From positions 124,001-188,000 of the forward strand of contig JAUHQD010000004.1 in assembly GCA_030418115.1 (NCBI GenBank): a DNA stretch of 64,000 nucleotides, read 5' to 3'. The translations under genes were made by a program, and so were the position numbers. Positions 43,918 to 54,977 of this stretch are shown in pieces (within the stretch, counting starts at the first letter, position 1; every line of letters begins with the position of its first letter). The stretch is from Alteromonadaceae bacterium BrNp21-10 (lineage in GTDB: Bacteria; Pseudomonadota; Gammaproteobacteria; Enterobacterales; Alteromonadaceae). The notes beneath the pieces are model-generated. The model worked only from the letters and a program-made list of their open reading frames with translations, was not told the origin of the DNA and made no database searches.

Positions 43918-45858
43918 CTATCGGTTTAAACGGTTTTCAATTAAGTCATCAACCACGGACGGATCCGCCAAGGTCGAGGTATCGCCTAAACTCGCATAAT
44001 CGTTGGCGGCAATTTTACGCAAAATGCGGCGCATAATTTTACCAGAGCGAGTTTTAGGTAAGCCAGTTGACCATTGAATCATATCCGGCGTAGCAATGGG
44101 ACTTAAATCCTTACGCACCCAATTACGTACAGCAGCGGTTAGCTCGTCATTGACTTCAACACCATCCACCGGCGAGATATAAACGTAAATACCCTGACCT
44201 TTTATATCATGAGGGTATCCGACAACGGCAGCTTCCGCGACCGCTTGGTGGGCCACTAACGAGCTTTCGATTTCAGCGGTACCTAAACGGTGACCGGACA
44301 CATTCAACACATCATCCACCCTACCGGTTATCCAATAATAGCCATCGGCATCACAACGGGCGCCATCACCGGTGAAGTAACGACCTTTGTAAGCGGAGAA
44401 GTAGGTTTGGAAGAAACGCTGATGATCACCATAAATCGTCCGGGCTTGTCCCGGCCATGAATCATTCAGCACTAGATTACCTTCGGCTTCACCATTAAGT
44501 TCATTACCGTCACTATCGACCAGCGCTGGCTTTACCCCGTAAAACGGAAAAGTAGCTGAGCCAGGTTTTAGATCAGTGATATTCGCCAATGGCGTAATCA
44601 TCACTCCGCCGGTTTCGGTTTGCCACCAGGTATCCATAATAGGGCAACGACCTTTACCTAACACATCAAAATACCATTGCCATGCTTCGGGGTTAATCGG
44701 CTCGCCGACGCTACCTAAAATGCGTAACGAATCTCGATTTGAATCTTGCCCTGCCAAATCGCCTTTGGCCATCAATGCACGGATCGCAGTGGGGGCGGTG
44801 TACAGCACATTCACCTGATGTTTATCCACAATCTGGCCAATGCGGCGTACATCGGGATAAGTCGGCACCCCTTCAAACATCAAAGTAGTGGCGCGGTTGG
44901 CCAATGGGCCATAAATGATATAGCTATGGCCGGTGATCCAACCAACGTCGGCAGCACACCAATAAACTTCGCCCGGCTGGTAGCCAAATATTTGTTCATG
45001 GGTATAGGCCGCATACAATAAATAACCACCACTAGTATGCACTAAGCCTTTAGGCTGACCGGTTGAGCCTGAGGTATATAAGATAAACAAAGGATCTTCG
45101 GCATTCATCGCCACCGGCAAACATTCTTTAGCGCATTCAGCGACCACACTTTGCCAGCTTAGTTGGTTATCATTCAATACGATATCGCTGTCATTTTGGC
45201 ACTGAAAAACTATGGTATTTTCAACGCAAACCACATCCTCTCGGGCAAGGGCTTCGTCCACATTAGCTTTAAGGGGTACTGTTTTACCGGCACGACGACC
45301 GATGTCAGCCGTTAACACCAGTTTGGCTTCACAATCGACAATACGATCGGCAATGGCATTAGCGGAGAAACCACCAAAAATAACTGAATGTACGGCACCA
45401 AGGCGCGCGCAGGCTAACATGGCATAAGCGGCTTGTGGGATCATCGGCATATAGATCACCACTCGGTCGCCTTTACTGACACCCAGTTTTTTCATGGCGT
45501 TGGCCAACTGACAGACTTCATCATGGAGTTGCTGGTAGCTAATTGCTTGCTGTTCGTTAGGGTTATCGCCTTCCCATAGAATCGCGGTAGTATCGCCATG
45601 CTCAGCTAGATGACGATCAATACAGTTAACGCTGACATTCAGCTCACCATCTTCAAACCATTTAATACTGACGTCTTCATCCCCAAAATGGGTATTTTTG
45701 ACTTTGCTAAAAGGTTTCGACCAATCTAATCGTTGAGCTTGCTCACGCCAGAACGAATCTGGTGAGCGAATAGAGGTTTGATAATTTGACTGATATTCAT
45801 CAAAGCTACGAGCGTTTTGTGGGTTAATCTCGCGAGTACTGTAGATAGGTGCTGGCAT
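43918..45858 (-). CDS. acs: acetyl-CoA synthetase
   Basis: A 646-residue AMP-forming acetate:CoA ligase with the P-loop [12 protein letters not shown] and the [10 protein letters not shown] substrate motif. It also has the conserved acetylation-site lysine at about 607 in [11 protein letters not shown]. It converts acetate to acetyl-CoA. Its place next to crbR and near crbS and the symporter forms a complete acetate uptake/activation module. Confidence 0.97.
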   Translation of the reverse strand: MPAPIYSTREINPQNARSFDEYQSNYQTSIRSPDSFWREQAQRLDWSKPFSKVKNTHFGDEDVSIKWFEDGELNVSVNCIDRHLAEHGDTTAILWEGDNPNEQQAISYQQLHDEVCQLANAMKKLGVSKGDRVVIYMPMIPQAAYAMLACARLGAVHSVIFGGFSANAIADRIVDCEAKLVLTADIGRRAGKTVPLKANVDEALAREDVVCVENTIVFQCQNDSDIVLNDNQLSWQSVVAECAKECLPVAMNAEDPLFILYTSGSTGQPKGLVHTSGGYLLYAAYTHEQIFGYQPGEVYWCAADVGWITGHSYIIYGPLANRATTLMFEGVPTYPDVRRIGQIVDKHQVNVLYTAPTAIRALMAKGDLAGQDSNRDSLRILGSVGEPINPEAWQWYFDVLGKGRCPIMDTWWQTETGGVMITPLANITDLKPGSATFPFYGVKPALVDSDGNELNGEAEGNLVLNDSWPGQARTIYGDHQRFFQTYFSAYKGRYFTGDGARCDADGYYWITGRVDDVLNVSGHRLGTAEIESSLVAHQAVAEAAVVGYPHDIKGQGIYVYISPVDGVEVNDELTAAVRNWVRKDLSPIATPDMIQWSTGLPKTRSGKIMRRILRKIAANDYASLGDTSTLADPSVVDDLIENRLNR

Positions 45859-46006
45859 GGCTAATCTCTTATTTTTTCAATAATGCCATTTTACATGGGC
45901 TTGAAGTGCATGAATGCTTAGCCTGCATTGTAAGAGACTACCGCACAAACCATATTAGACATTAGTCGTAAGGGCGCTCACTAAATAAACCTCATCCTTG
46001 GTGTGC

Positions 46007-46345
46007 TTAGAAATCTAACTTGAAGAGTATTTCGCCTAAATCCGGTTGCCACTGGAATTCTTTAAGACGCACCCGATTATTCATTACCACCACACCCTCA
46101 GTCTGTAATAAGCCTTTTTGCCGTTCAGCACTTTCTGAGCCTTTGGCAAAGGCCAATTGACCGTTAGAACGTAAAATACGATACCAAGGTAGTTGCATTG
46201 ATGTGGGAGCCATACCTAAGGATTTACCCACTAAACGAGCGCGACCGGGCAATCCCGCCAAATCGGCAACTTGCCCGTAACTAGCCACCTTACCTGCTGG
46301 GACTGCCAGCACGGTTTGCCAGATTTTATGATAATTGTCGGTCAT
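46007..46345 (-). CDS. atl: alkyltransferase-like protein (ATL)
   Basis: A 112-residue protein similar to the DNA-binding domain of O6-alkylguanine-DNA alkyltransferase but with PWYRIL where the active-site PCHR would be. The reactive cysteine is thus replaced by tryptophan, the hallmark of ATL proteins. These bind O6-alkylguanine lesions and hand them to nucleotide excision repair. Followed after 17 bases by the Wzz-like gene on the same strand. Confidence 0.9.
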   Translation of the reverse strand: MTDNYHKIWQTVLAVPAGKVASYGQVADLAGLPGRARLVGKSLGMAPTSMQLPWYRILRSNGQLAFAKGSESAERQKGLLQTEGVVVMNNRVRLKEFQWQPDLGEILFKLDF

Positions 46346-46362
46346 GGGGTGATAGAACCAGC

Positions 46363-48360
46363 TTAGGCTAAGGCTTGTTGCCAGTCTAAATCGTAGGCCA
46401 AGCCGCCCTCAGGCAAGGTAATTTTGTCGCGTTGATGCACATGACGATAGCCCTTTAATGCACTGGGGCTAATACCACCGGCCAGTTGTTCAATATCACT
46501 AAGTTTAATCCCAGAAGAAACCGCAAACGTCAGATAGGTATGACGCAGCACTTCCACACTTAACTGCTCGGGATAGGCCATTTGCGCATCGTGTCCCGCA
46601 TTAATAATACGCTGGCTTAGGTCGTCAATAGAACTATCAACACTGAATGGGGCGTCATTATTGCTATAGGTTTGTTGAATTAACGCTAACAACTCAGGTA
46701 ACAAGACAATCTGTCGAGAATAGGCACCAGCAATCTCAAGAAGTGATTGTTCCGCATTGATATCATCAATAGATAACTCGCCTAGTTCTTGCGGGCTAAC
46801 CCCATGTAACAGTAGTGATAACGCAATTTTGCCAGGGTTATTAGCGGCTTGAATTAGACTTTGGCATTCTGCTGCTGACAGTAATCGTAAATGCGCGGTA
46901 CCGATGACATCCGCTTGCCCAAGTTGCAGCGTTGGTTGTTGTGCTGCGCCTAGCATCGGATTGGCTTGCCCTTGATGAGCGAGTAAAGCGTTGTTGTCTA
47001 CCGGATTAACCACCGGCATAACATGATAACTGGTCATCGAGGACGAGGCCTGTTTCTGACGTACAATAAAACTAAACACCAGCAAACCCATTAATGCCAA
47101 ACTGGCGCTACCGATTAAGCTGTAAAGTGAATCGAGCCAATAATTCGGGCTGATGGGAAACTGTGGTACAAAGGGCGGCTCCAGAATATTAATTTTAGCT
47201 TCTAACGGTTTTTGTACCTGCTCTTGTATTAATTGATTATTCAAGCGCTGCGCTTGTTGCTCTAATTCATTCAAAGCATTTTTAATACGGCGATACTCAT
47301 CTAGCTTGCGATTGAATTCATTGGCTTGCGGTGTTAACACCTGTAGTTGTGCACTGATGCGCTGAATTTTATCTAGAGCCTGCTGTAATTGCCGCTGAGT
47401 TTGTTGCAAATAATTCTGCTGACTTGAAGAAATACGTTGCTGTAGGTTTTGTTTCGATTCTTCTAACGCGCGCATAATGCTAACTGTCTTGGGATCTTTA
47501 GCCATATATTCTTCGGTAAAGCGTTCTGCAAAACCGTCTAATTGCCCCGAGAGCTGGCGGATATTTTTGCGTATGCCGTCAATTACGCCTTTATCACTTG
47601 GGTTAATAACGCCTTTACCTTTTTCCATGGCTTTTTGTAATGAATCATTGATAGATTCCAGCGACACCAATTCCTGCTCAGCTTCGTCTAATGAACGGTT
47701 GAGATTCTTAATTTTACTCAACGAACGGTTTTCATCCCGCTCCAAGCTAACAATATTATTGGCTTCACTAAATGTTGCTAATTCCAGTTTTTGTATATCA
47801 ATTTTTTCTTCTAACGCTAACAGTTTGTCCTGAATTGCCTGTTGTTCCTCCAAACTATTGTCACTGACTTCGGTGGTTATTTGCTGCAAATAGTTTTGCA
47901 ACCACAAACTCATTACCGGCTCTAACACACCTATTTCAGACGAATGGGCCTTCAAATTAATGATTCGACTGGCGGTATGCGCTTGAGCCGTTAACATGGC
48001 TGCCAGTTGCTCGGTACTAAGCTGTATGTATTTTTCCTCCGCCAAAGATTGGCTAAGGGTTTGCAACACGCGGTTACTGGTTAAACGCTGTTGGTTGAGG
48101 GTAATTTGCTCTACTGGAACAGCGGCTAATTCACGCCCCATTTGTTGTGGATAAGTAAAATGAATAATTGCCTGACTTTGGTATACCGGCGGGCGCAACC
48201 ACACCCAGAGCAAACTCAAGGTCAGGCTAAGCAAAAAGATCGCACTTAACAAGGTCCATTTTTGGCGTTGTAGCTTTAAGTTATTAATTTCTACCGACAC
48301 ATCATGTGTGGGAGCGGAGTGAACGGGTTGCAACACATCCGGATTGTGATCAAATGACAT
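46363..48360 (-). CDS. Wzz/GNVR-type chain-length protein fused to degenerate tyrosine-recombinase domain
   Basis: A 665-residue protein. Residues 35-55 and about 412-432 are membrane helices flanking a long periplasmic Wzz-type region with coiled coils (160-385), typical of polysaccharide chain-length or export proteins. The cytoplasmic C-terminus (about 495-645) is unexpected. LLLHGVSPQELGELSIDDI and LRHTYLTFAVSSGIKLSDIE, then GYRHV at 637-641, follow the tyrosine-recombinase catalytic domain closely. The first catalytic arginine is gone, the HxLR histidine is Glu and the second histidine is Gly; only Arg606 and Tyr638 remain. The domain is therefore probably structural or DNA/protein-binding rather than active. 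Confidence 0.8.
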   Translation of the reverse strand: MSFDHNPDVLQPVHSAPTHDVSVEINNLKLQRQKWTLLSAIFLLSLTLSLLWVWLRPPVYQSQAIIHFTYPQQMGRELAAVPVEQITLNQQRLTSNRVLQTLSQSLAEEKYIQLSTEQLAAMLTAQAHTASRIINLKAHSSEIGVLEPVMSLWLQNYLQQITTEVSDNSLEEQQAIQDKLLALEEKIDIQKLELATFSEANNIVSLERDENRSLSKIKNLNRSLDEAEQELVSLESINDSLQKAMEKGKGVINPSDKGVIDGIRKNIRQLSGQLDGFAERFTEEYMAKDPKTVSIMRALEESKQNLQQRISSSQQNYLQQTQRQLQQALDKIQRISAQLQVLTPQANEFNRKLDEYRRIKNALNELEQQAQRLNNQLIQEQVQKPLEAKINILEPPFVPQFPISPNYWLDSLYSLIGSASLALMGLLVFSFIVRQKQASSSMTSYHVMPVVNPVDNNALLAHQGQANPMLGAAQQPTLQLGQADVIGTAHLRLLSAAECQSLIQAANNPGKIALSLLLHGVSPQELGELSIDDINAEQSLLEIAGAYSRQIVLLPELLALIQQTYSNNDAPFSVDSSIDDLSQRIINAGHDAQMAYPEQLSVEVLRHTYLTFAVSSGIKLSDIEQLAGGISPSALKGYRHVHQRDKITLPEGGLAYDLDWQQALA

Positions 48361-48469
48361 AATGGCCTTACTTGCTCGAACGAATTTAACGAAAATTTTT
48401 ATAGCTCAGGTATACATTAAGCCTTTTGACGATACAATCCCTGATACTAAAACCCAGCTTGCCTATCCT

Positions 48470-49027
48470 ATGTCAAAACGGCTTTACTGCCCACAATGCC
48501 AGTTTCCACTTAAGGTCTGCCTGTGCGAATCAATTATTCCAATTGATAACAGTACGCGCTTAATCGTGCTGCAGCACCCATCAGAAGTTCGAATGGCCAA
48601 GAATACAGTGAGGTTATTACAATTGTCCTTAGCGCGTGTTGATGTATTCAGTGGTGAATCGGCAAAGGACTTTGCTAGTCTGCAGACACTATTTCAACAC
48701 TCTATAACTAATACAGCGGTATTGTATCCTCATGAACAAAGTTTGCCGTTAGAACAGCATGCAAGCATTCACAACATTAACACTTTGATTGTTATCGATG
48801 GTACTTGGCGTAAAGCTTATAAAATTTGGCAGCTAAACCCGTGGCTGTGGTCATTGCCTAGCTTTCACTTTGAGCAGGCACCTAACAGCAACTATCAACG
48901 AGTTGCCAAACAACCCAACAGCTTATCTACACTAGAGGCCACTGCTTACGCTTTATCACTCATAGAGCAGCGTAATTTTCAAGGGTTGAACCAGTTACAA
49001 CAAGCGCGGCAGCAAAAAGGCTTTTAG
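48470..49027 (+). CDS. DTW-domain tRNA-uridine aminocarboxypropyltransferase (TapT-like)
   Basis: A 185-residue protein with the zinc-binding start YCPQCQFPLKVCLC and the DTW-family motif IDGTWRKAYK. The family (E. coli TapT/YfiP) makes acp3U at position 47 of tRNA. The open frame reaches back to 48362, but the ATG at 48470 gives the family N-terminus. It is divergent from the Wzz-like gene with a short shared promoter region, and ends four bases before the convergent rluF. Confidence 0.85.
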   Translation: MSKRLYCPQCQFPLKVCLCESIIPIDNSTRLIVLQHPSEVRMAKNTVRLLQLSLARVDVFSGESAKDFASLQTLFQHSITNTAVLYPHEQSLPLEQHASIHNINTLIVIDGTWRKAYKIWQLNPWLWSLPSFHFEQAPNSNYQRVAKQPNSLSTLEATAYALSLIEQRNFQGLNQLQQARQQKGF

Positions 49028-49030
49028 AAA

Positions 49031-49819
49031 TTACCGTGTAAATCTAACTGACGGACGTTTTTTAGCCGAGGACGGTTTCTTTGTAGGTAAAACAGAATGC
49101 TCTTTGGTTTTACCCGATTCCGCCACCGATGCATTAATTTGCTGCATTTCCCCATCGCTAAGATGACGCCACTGACCGGGCTTTAAACCTTTGAGATTAA
49201 CATTCATAATCCGCACTCGTTTAAGCTTAACGACGTCATAACCTAAATACTCACACATGCGGCGAATTTGACGGTTTAATCCTTGAGTTAAAATAATAAT
49301 AAATTTATCACCGGCAGTTTGGCGTACCTGACAGGGCTGAGTAACGGTATCCAAAATAGGCACGCCACTAGCCATTTTAGCTATAAAACTAGCATTGATG
49401 GGCCGATCAACTTGTACCTCATATTCTTTTTCGTGGCTATTGCCCGCCCGTAGGATCTTATTGACGATATCACCTTCGTTGGTCAGAAATATTAATCCTT
49501 CTGAGGGCTTATCCAAGCGTCCAATAGGGAAAATACGTTCTGGATACTGAATGGCATCAATAATATTGCCTCTAACATTGCGCTCAGTGGTGCAGGTAAT
49601 GCCCACAGGCTTGTTATAAGCCAAGTAAACCAACTTGGGCTTGGCTTTTAAGCCTTTACCATCCACTTCTACCACGTCACCGGTTAAGACTTTAGTACCT
49701 AATTCCGGCACTGCGCCATTAATAGTCACACGGCCCTGTTCGATATACTTATCGGCCTCTCGGCGCGAGCAAAATCCGGTTTCACTGATGTATTTATTAA
49801 GACGTTTGGTTTCGGTCAT
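49031..49819 (-). CDS. rluF: 23S rRNA pseudouridine(2604) synthase
   Basis: A 262-residue RsuA/RluF-type enzyme: an S4 RNA-binding domain (about 5-65), then the catalytic motif [10 protein letters not shown] with Asp103, and a C-terminal basic tail. The segment [20 protein letters not shown] is characteristic of RluF. It modifies U2604 of 23S rRNA. Confidence 0.9.
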   Translation of the reverse strand: MTETKRLNKYISETGFCSRREADKYIEQGRVTINGAVPELGTKVLTGDVVEVDGKGLKAKPKLVYLAYNKPVGITCTTERNVRGNIIDAIQYPERIFPIGRLDKPSEGLIFLTNEGDIVNKILRAGNSHEKEYEVQVDRPINASFIAKMASGVPILDTVTQPCQVRQTAGDKFIIILTQGLNRQIRRMCEYLGYDVVKLKRVRIMNVNLKGLKPGQWRHLSDGEMQQINASVAESGKTKEHSVLPTKKPSSAKKRPSVRFTR

Positions 49820-50207
49820 CAGCCATCTACTTATAAAGAAAAACGAGTCAGCACAAAAGTACTGTATTGAATACTGACAATACTAACTCAAATTAAAAAT
49901 TGGCTCATGATTAAATTGCAGCACTTTACTGGCCAAATTAACAACAGTAAACTGCTGATTGTACTGCGCTACAGCCTTATGATTGTTTGAATTTTTCCTT
50001 GTAAAATCAGTGTAGTTATATATGCTTGACTACAATTTGCGCAAGCTCAGTTCAGTTAATTAAAGCAATTGTTTTACAAACAATGTCATTGTATTTAATC
50101 GGCATGAAATACTTTAAGTATATGCTGACCCAGAACGCCGACATTTTCCTCTGTTTAAAAACGGTCGGTTAAGTACAACATTTAATATTTAAGGGATGTG
50201 ATCAGCA
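49820..50207. other. intergenic region with T6SS promoter
   Basis: About 390 bases between divergent genes. No clear sigma-54 (-24/-12) site and no strong hairpin found. It must hold the promoter of the type VI operon, but I cannot place it with confidence. Confidence 0.4.
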
Positions 50208-51641
50208 GTGTTGACACTTCAGATTAATAGCTATCAAAAATCGGATACTAGCCAACCAGCTAGCCAAACGCTAACGTCGGGCTCCATGACTATTGGCCGT
50301 GACATTAGCAACCAATGGTCTTTAGCTGATCCGGATCGCGTATTATCGAAAAGTCACTGTCGCATTGACGCTAGTGGCGACCAGTACACATTAACCGACA
50401 CTAGTACCAACGGCGTGTTTATTAACACCGCCACCGACCCTATCGGCAGGGGTAACAGTGTGCCACTAAAAAGTGGCGATACCATCCGCTTAAGCGACTA
50501 CGAAATCATGGTCAATATTGAGGCAAAGCAGCAAACAGAGGCCGTACCGCAAACGCCTGTTACTGCGGTTCCTGAAGCCGTTAATCCTCAAGTAATGTCC
50601 GCAAGTATCCCACCAGCACCAAGCCCAAATTTTACACCTCCTCCGCCACCTCCAATGGCACAACCTATCGTTGAGAACGACGATTGGAAAAACATGCTGG
50701 AGCCGCAAAGCATACCCGATGATATGGGTATGCCGGAGCAGGATGCTGCGGTTGAAGTGCCTGATTTTGCGCAAACCCATTACGATGCGCCGTCTGTAGG
50801 TATAAGCATTCCCGACGATTGGGGTATGGGAGATGAGACGCCAGCAGTACCGCCAATGGCAGAAGTACCATCTATACCTGATATAGAAAATGTTCCCTCG
50901 CCGCCGGTTTCAGTTCCAGAGCCCAACGTAGTTCCAGAGCAAGTGCAAACTCTAGAAATGCCCGCAGTACCCGCTCCGATTGAGCCCGTTGCGCCTCCCC
51001 CTCAGCCAGCGGCTGTGGCACCGAGTGCACCAGTAGCAATGGCCAGCAATAACCAACTGATGCAGGCATTTTTACAAGGGGCAGGCCTAGATGCCAATTT
51101 ACAGTTGCAATCCGACCCGACTGAATTAATGCGAGAGTTAGGCAGCTTATTCAAAGCATCAACTATGGGTTTGATGGGAGTATTAGCGGCCAGAGGTGAT
51201 ATAAAAAGTGAATTCAGATTGTCGCAAACCATGATCAGGCCAACGGAAAACAATCCGCTGAAATTTTCACTAAATATTAATGAAGCCATGGTCGCACTGA
51301 TCAATAAAAAAGGCGCTGGCTATATGCCCGCCGAAACGGCTTTTGAAGAAGCTTTTGATGATATAAAAGCCCATCAAGTCGCGGTACTAGCGGGCATGCA
51401 AAGCGCGCTGAAAAGTTTGTTATTAAAATTTGACCCCGCCTTAATTCGCCAGCGAGACGAAGAGCTCAAAGGGGTGAAAAAAATGCTCGGTGGTCAAAAA
51501 TCCAAGTATTGGGATGAATTCGTGTCACTGTATAACCGTCTGCAGCGTGAAGCCGAAGATGATTTCCAAAATATATTTGGTCGTGAATTTGCTAAGTCCT
51601 ATGAACAACAAATTCACAACCAAAAAGTAAATAAGTCATAA
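50208..51641 (+). CDS. tagH: type VI secretion FHA-domain protein TagH
   Basis: A 477-residue protein: an N-terminal FHA phosphopeptide-binding domain (about 20-95, with GRDISNQW, KSHCRI and TSTNGVFIN), a long proline-rich linker (about 110-270) and a C-terminal TagH domain. FHA proteins tune T6SS activation through threonine phosphorylation. GTG start with AAGGGA upstream. First gene of the operon. Confidence 0.88.
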   Translation: MLTLQINSYQKSDTSQPASQTLTSGSMTIGRDISNQWSLADPDRVLSKSHCRIDASGDQYTLTDTSTNGVFINTATDPIGRGNSVPLKSGDTIRLSDYEIMVNIEAKQQTEAVPQTPVTAVPEAVNPQVMSASIPPAPSPNFTPPPPPPMAQPIVENDDWKNMLEPQSIPDDMGMPEQDAAVEVPDFAQTHYDAPSVGISIPDDWGMGDETPAVPPMAEVPSIPDIENVPSPPVSVPEPNVVPEQVQTLEMPAVPAPIEPVAPPPQPAAVAPSAPVAMASNNQLMQAFLQGAGLDANLQLQSDPTELMRELGSLFKASTMGLMGVLAARGDIKSEFRLSQTMIRPTENNPLKFSLNINEAMVALINKKGAGYMPAETAFEEAFDDIKAHQVAVLAGMQSALKSLLLKFDPALIRQRDEELKGVKKMLGGQKSKYWDEFVSLYNRLQREAEDDFQNIFGREFAKSYEQQIHNQKVNKS

Positions 51642-51737
51642 ATGGGTTGTATAAGCCCAGAACAAGTAGTTCAATAAATGCTCTGCGTTACATAACATCA
51701 ATGACTCTTCCAACTAAAGGATAGTTAAGGGGAAATA

Positions 51738-52238
51738 ATGGTTAACGGCACACACAAATTAATGACAGCGCTAAAACTCTTAGTATTGAGTTTAGCCACA
51801 ACACTACTTCTCGGTTGCGGTGCAACCAATGCAGTCAAAGATGTTTTCACCGTGATGACTAGGGGCGATATCACTGTCGTCGCCGCGAATAACGTTAATC
51901 CGGATATTAACGGCCGCCCTTCGCCTATTATGATCCGCGTATTCGAACTTAAATCCACCGCTGCATTTAACAATGCTGACTTTTTTGCCCTTTATGATCG
52001 CGGCTCGGCCGAACTGGGTAGTGATTATGTTAGCCACGACGATATGGACATCAAACCAGGACAAACCAAACAAATGTCACGGGATTTTTCATTGGAAACC
52101 CGTTATTTTGGGGTCATCGCCGCTTACCGCGATATTAATAATGCGACCTGGAAACGCGTTGTCACTATTACCCCAGATTCAGATTCAGAAATTACTATCA
52201 GCTTAAATAGCAACGACCTAAAAGTGACAATTGAATAA
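51738..52238 (+). CDS. tssJ: type VI secretion lipoprotein TssJ
   Basis: A 166-residue lipoprotein with signal peptide and lipobox LLGC, then the TssJ domain (ITVVAANNVNPDINGRPSPI, then MIRVFELKS). It anchors the membrane complex to the outer membrane and contacts TssM. Ribosome site AAGGGG precedes the ATG. Confidence 0.92.
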   Translation: MVNGTHKLMTALKLLVLSLATTLLLGCGATNAVKDVFTVMTRGDITVVAANNVNPDINGRPSPIMIRVFELKSTAAFNNADFFALYDRGSAELGSDYVSHDDMDIKPGQTKQMSRDFSLETRYFGVIAAYRDINNATWKRVVTITPDSDSEITISLNSNDLKVTIE

Positions 52239-52274
52239 CCTATAACTATTAAATAACGTACACGGATTGGTGAA

Positions 52275-53597
52275 ATGGCATCTAATGATAGAGTAGTTTG
52301 GTCGGAAGGATTATTTCTTCGGCCACAACATTTTCAACAACAAGATCGCTTTACGATCTCGTTAATCACCGCCTCTTTGCAAGGCTTGCAGTGCTATCGT
52401 TGGGGATTTCAAGCCCTCGAAATCGATCAAGAATTACTTAAAGTCGGTAAGTTTTCACTTAAAAAATGCTTAGGCATTTTACCCGACGGATTTGCATTTA
52501 ACGTCAACGACCATGAGCTGGTGATTGACCTTCCTGAGGGCACTCAGGATGTGACATTGTATTTATGCCTGCCTATTTCTCGGGCCAATACCTGCGAGTT
52601 TAGTGAAGACAGCAGCGATAGTCATATTCGCTATAGCGTTGCCAATCAATTGGTCAACGACAACGCGGCTCAGGCCAATGACACCGTCGAAATCGCCACT
52701 GGCAGCCCACGCTTTCAAATATTACCCGACTCCGAACCGTTAGATGCTTATCATTCATTGGCAGTTGCCAAAGTTATACAGGTAGGAGCTGACCGCAATG
52801 TACTACTTGATGCAGACTATATTGCACCCACATTAGATTGTAACGCCCAGCCTATATTGCACGGCTACATTAATGAAATTGAAGGCATGTTACATCAACG
52901 GGCAGAAAGCCTAGCTGGTCGTGTATCGGGAGCAGGTAGAAGTAGCACCGAAATTTCAGACTTTTTATTACTGCAAGCCATTAACCGTATTGAGCCGCAA
53001 ATTCGACATTTAGTGTCGTTACCGGACTTACACCCAGAGCCTCTTTTTCAAACGTTGATCCAAGTAGCTGGTGAATTAGCCACATTCACCACAAAAGAGC
53101 GTCGTCCAGCGCGTTTTGAAACCTATGTGCACGACAACTTACGAGCCACTTTTGACCAAGTCATGAAGAGCCTAAGAGAATCCTTAAGTGCAGTACTAGA
53201 ATCGGCCGCTACACAAATCGATATCTCAGCGCCAAACCAATATGGTATTCGTACGGCGTCCATTGGCAATAAAGATATGCTGAAAAAAGCCATGTTCGTA
53301 CTTGCTGTTAAAGCGGATGTGCCAGATGACGCCTTACGTCAAAGTTTACCCGGTCAGTTAAAAATGGGCGCAGTAGACAAAATCGCACAGTTGATTAATA
53401 AATCATTACCTGGTGTGGCTATCAGCCCCATGCCAGCAGCCCCAAGACAAATTCCATTTCACGCAGGAACCACTTATTTCCAAGTAAACACCGCCAGCCC
53501 TCCATGGCAAGACATTGAGAAGTCGGGCAATATTGCCTTTCATGTAGCCGGACAGTACCCGGGCTTAGATATTAGCTTCTGGTCAGTAAGGCAATAA
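52275..53597 (+). CDS. tssK: type VI secretion baseplate subunit TssK
   Basis: A 440-residue protein beginning MASNDRVVWSEGLFLRPQHF, diagnostic of TssK (ImpJ/VasE), which links the baseplate to the membrane complex. Full length. Two-base gap to tssL. Confidence 0.95.
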   Translation: MASNDRVVWSEGLFLRPQHFQQQDRFTISLITASLQGLQCYRWGFQALEIDQELLKVGKFSLKKCLGILPDGFAFNVNDHELVIDLPEGTQDVTLYLCLPISRANTCEFSEDSSDSHIRYSVANQLVNDNAAQANDTVEIATGSPRFQILPDSEPLDAYHSLAVAKVIQVGADRNVLLDADYIAPTLDCNAQPILHGYINEIEGMLHQRAESLAGRVSGAGRSSTEISDFLLLQAINRIEPQIRHLVSLPDLHPEPLFQTLIQVAGELATFTTKERRPARFETYVHDNLRATFDQVMKSLRESLSAVLESAATQIDISAPNQYGIRTASIGNKDMLKKAMFVLAVKADVPDDALRQSLPGQLKMGAVDKIAQLINKSLPGVAISPMPAAPRQIPFHAGTTYFQVNTASPPWQDIEKSGNIAFHVAGQYPGLDISFWSVRQ

Positions 53598-53599
53598 TT

Positions 53600-54958
53600 A
53601 TGAGCAATGATGATTTAGACCGTACGGTAATCATGCCGTCGCCCGGCAGACGGCGAGCGGCAACAGAAGGTGTACAACAACCAGCACCGCAGACACCCGC
53701 TCCTCCGCTAAGACCGCAAGCCCCGCAGCCAGAAGGCGAGGGGGTCTCATTACAGATGATCGGCAATGCCAATAAAAATCCGCTGATCAACTCTGCCACT
53801 ATGGTTTTTTCATTAGCTAAACAATTGCGCAACACCGCACAACATAGCGATGTTGAAGGTTTACTCGGTCATGTGTCCGGCTTAATGCAAAATTTCGAAA
53901 AAAATTGTATTAACCAAGGCATCGCCCCTGATGTTGCCTATGAAGCGCGCTACATATTATGTGCCTTTATCGACGAAATCATGCTGAATACCCCATGGGG
54001 GCACAATAGTGTTTGGAGTCATCGTAGTTTGCTCAGCACTCTCCATAATGACACCACCGGCGGCGAACGGTTCTTTCAAATCCTTGCCCGTAAATCCGAT
54101 GCGCCTTCACAAAATGGTCCTATTTTAGAATTGATGTACCACTGTTTAAGCCTTGGCTTCCAAGGAAAATTCGCGGTTCAAGACAATGGTCGCGCTGCTT
54201 TAGATCAAATCACTCAAGGGGTATATCGCACCATTCGCGATCTACACGGTGAGGTGAACCAAGAATTATCTGGTCAATGGCAACCAGCAACCGATGGTCG
54301 GCCAATGGTCGCAAAACTCATTCCATGGTGGGTAGTAGCGGCAGTATTGGGCGGTATTTTAAGCATTGTCTATGCAGGTTTCTTCTTTACCCTGAATGAT
54401 GACTCCGATGGCGTATTTTCTGAAATCGGTAAATTAGGCCGAGAAGTGCCGCAAATGATTCAGTCGCGCTCTGCCATTGCGGCACCATTAGTTGATCCAG
54501 CGGTATCTGCTATCGATTTAGATCAACTGGCTAATAATTTGCGCAATCACCTACTTAACGAAATAGGTGCTAAACAAATATCTGTTGACCAGCAAGCTTA
54601 TGGCTTAAAAATTACTGTGCATAATAAAGGGCTGTTTGCATCGGCTAGTGCGGTGGTGTCGGAATCACACCAAAACATGTTGGCTAAATTAGCCAATGTG
54701 TTAGCCAGTTTACCTGGCCCCATAGTGGTATCGGGCCATTCCGACAGTCAAAAAATTCGTACTTTACGCTTCCCTTCAAATTGGCACTTATCTGATGAAC
54801 GCGCCCGCGCCTTGGTTGACACTCTAGTCAGTGCCGGCATGCAGCGAGATAGATTGGTAGCGCAAGGTAAAGCCGATACGGTTCCCGTTGCGACTAACGA
54901 TACCGCTGAAGGTCGCCAACAAAACCGCCGAATAGAAATATTCATCCGCTCTTATTAA
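53600..54958 (+). CDS. tssL: type VI secretion TssL with OmpA-like C-terminal domain
   Basis: A 452-residue protein: a proline-rich N-terminus, then the DotU/TssL cytoplasmic domain (about 45-235) and one transmembrane helix (about 240-262). An OmpA-like peptidoglycan-binding domain (about 345-450, GHSDSQ then LSDERARALVDTL) completes it. This is the extended TssL form, able to anchor the complex to the cell wall. Confidence 0.93.
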   Translation: MSNDDLDRTVIMPSPGRRRAATEGVQQPAPQTPAPPLRPQAPQPEGEGVSLQMIGNANKNPLINSATMVFSLAKQLRNTAQHSDVEGLLGHVSGLMQNFEKNCINQGIAPDVAYEARYILCAFIDEIMLNTPWGHNSVWSHRSLLSTLHNDTTGGERFFQILARKSDAPSQNGPILELMYHCLSLGFQGKFAVQDNGRAALDQITQGVYRTIRDLHGEVNQELSGQWQPATDGRPMVAKLIPWWVVAAVLGGILSIVYAGFFFTLNDDSDGVFSEIGKLGREVPQMIQSRSAIAAPLVDPAVSAIDLDQLANNLRNHLLNEIGAKQISVDQQAYGLKITVHNKGLFASASAVVSESHQNMLAKLANVLASLPGPIVVSGHSDSQKIRTLRFPSNWHLSDERARALVDTLVSAGMQRDRLVAQGKADTVPVATNDTAEGRQQNRRIEIFIRSY

Positions 54959-54977
54959 TAGGGATTAAGTTAACGTT

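Noticed and set aside
49820-50207. Sigma-54 promoter for the type VI operon
   Set aside because: The best GG and GC pair has the wrong spacing (four bases too long).
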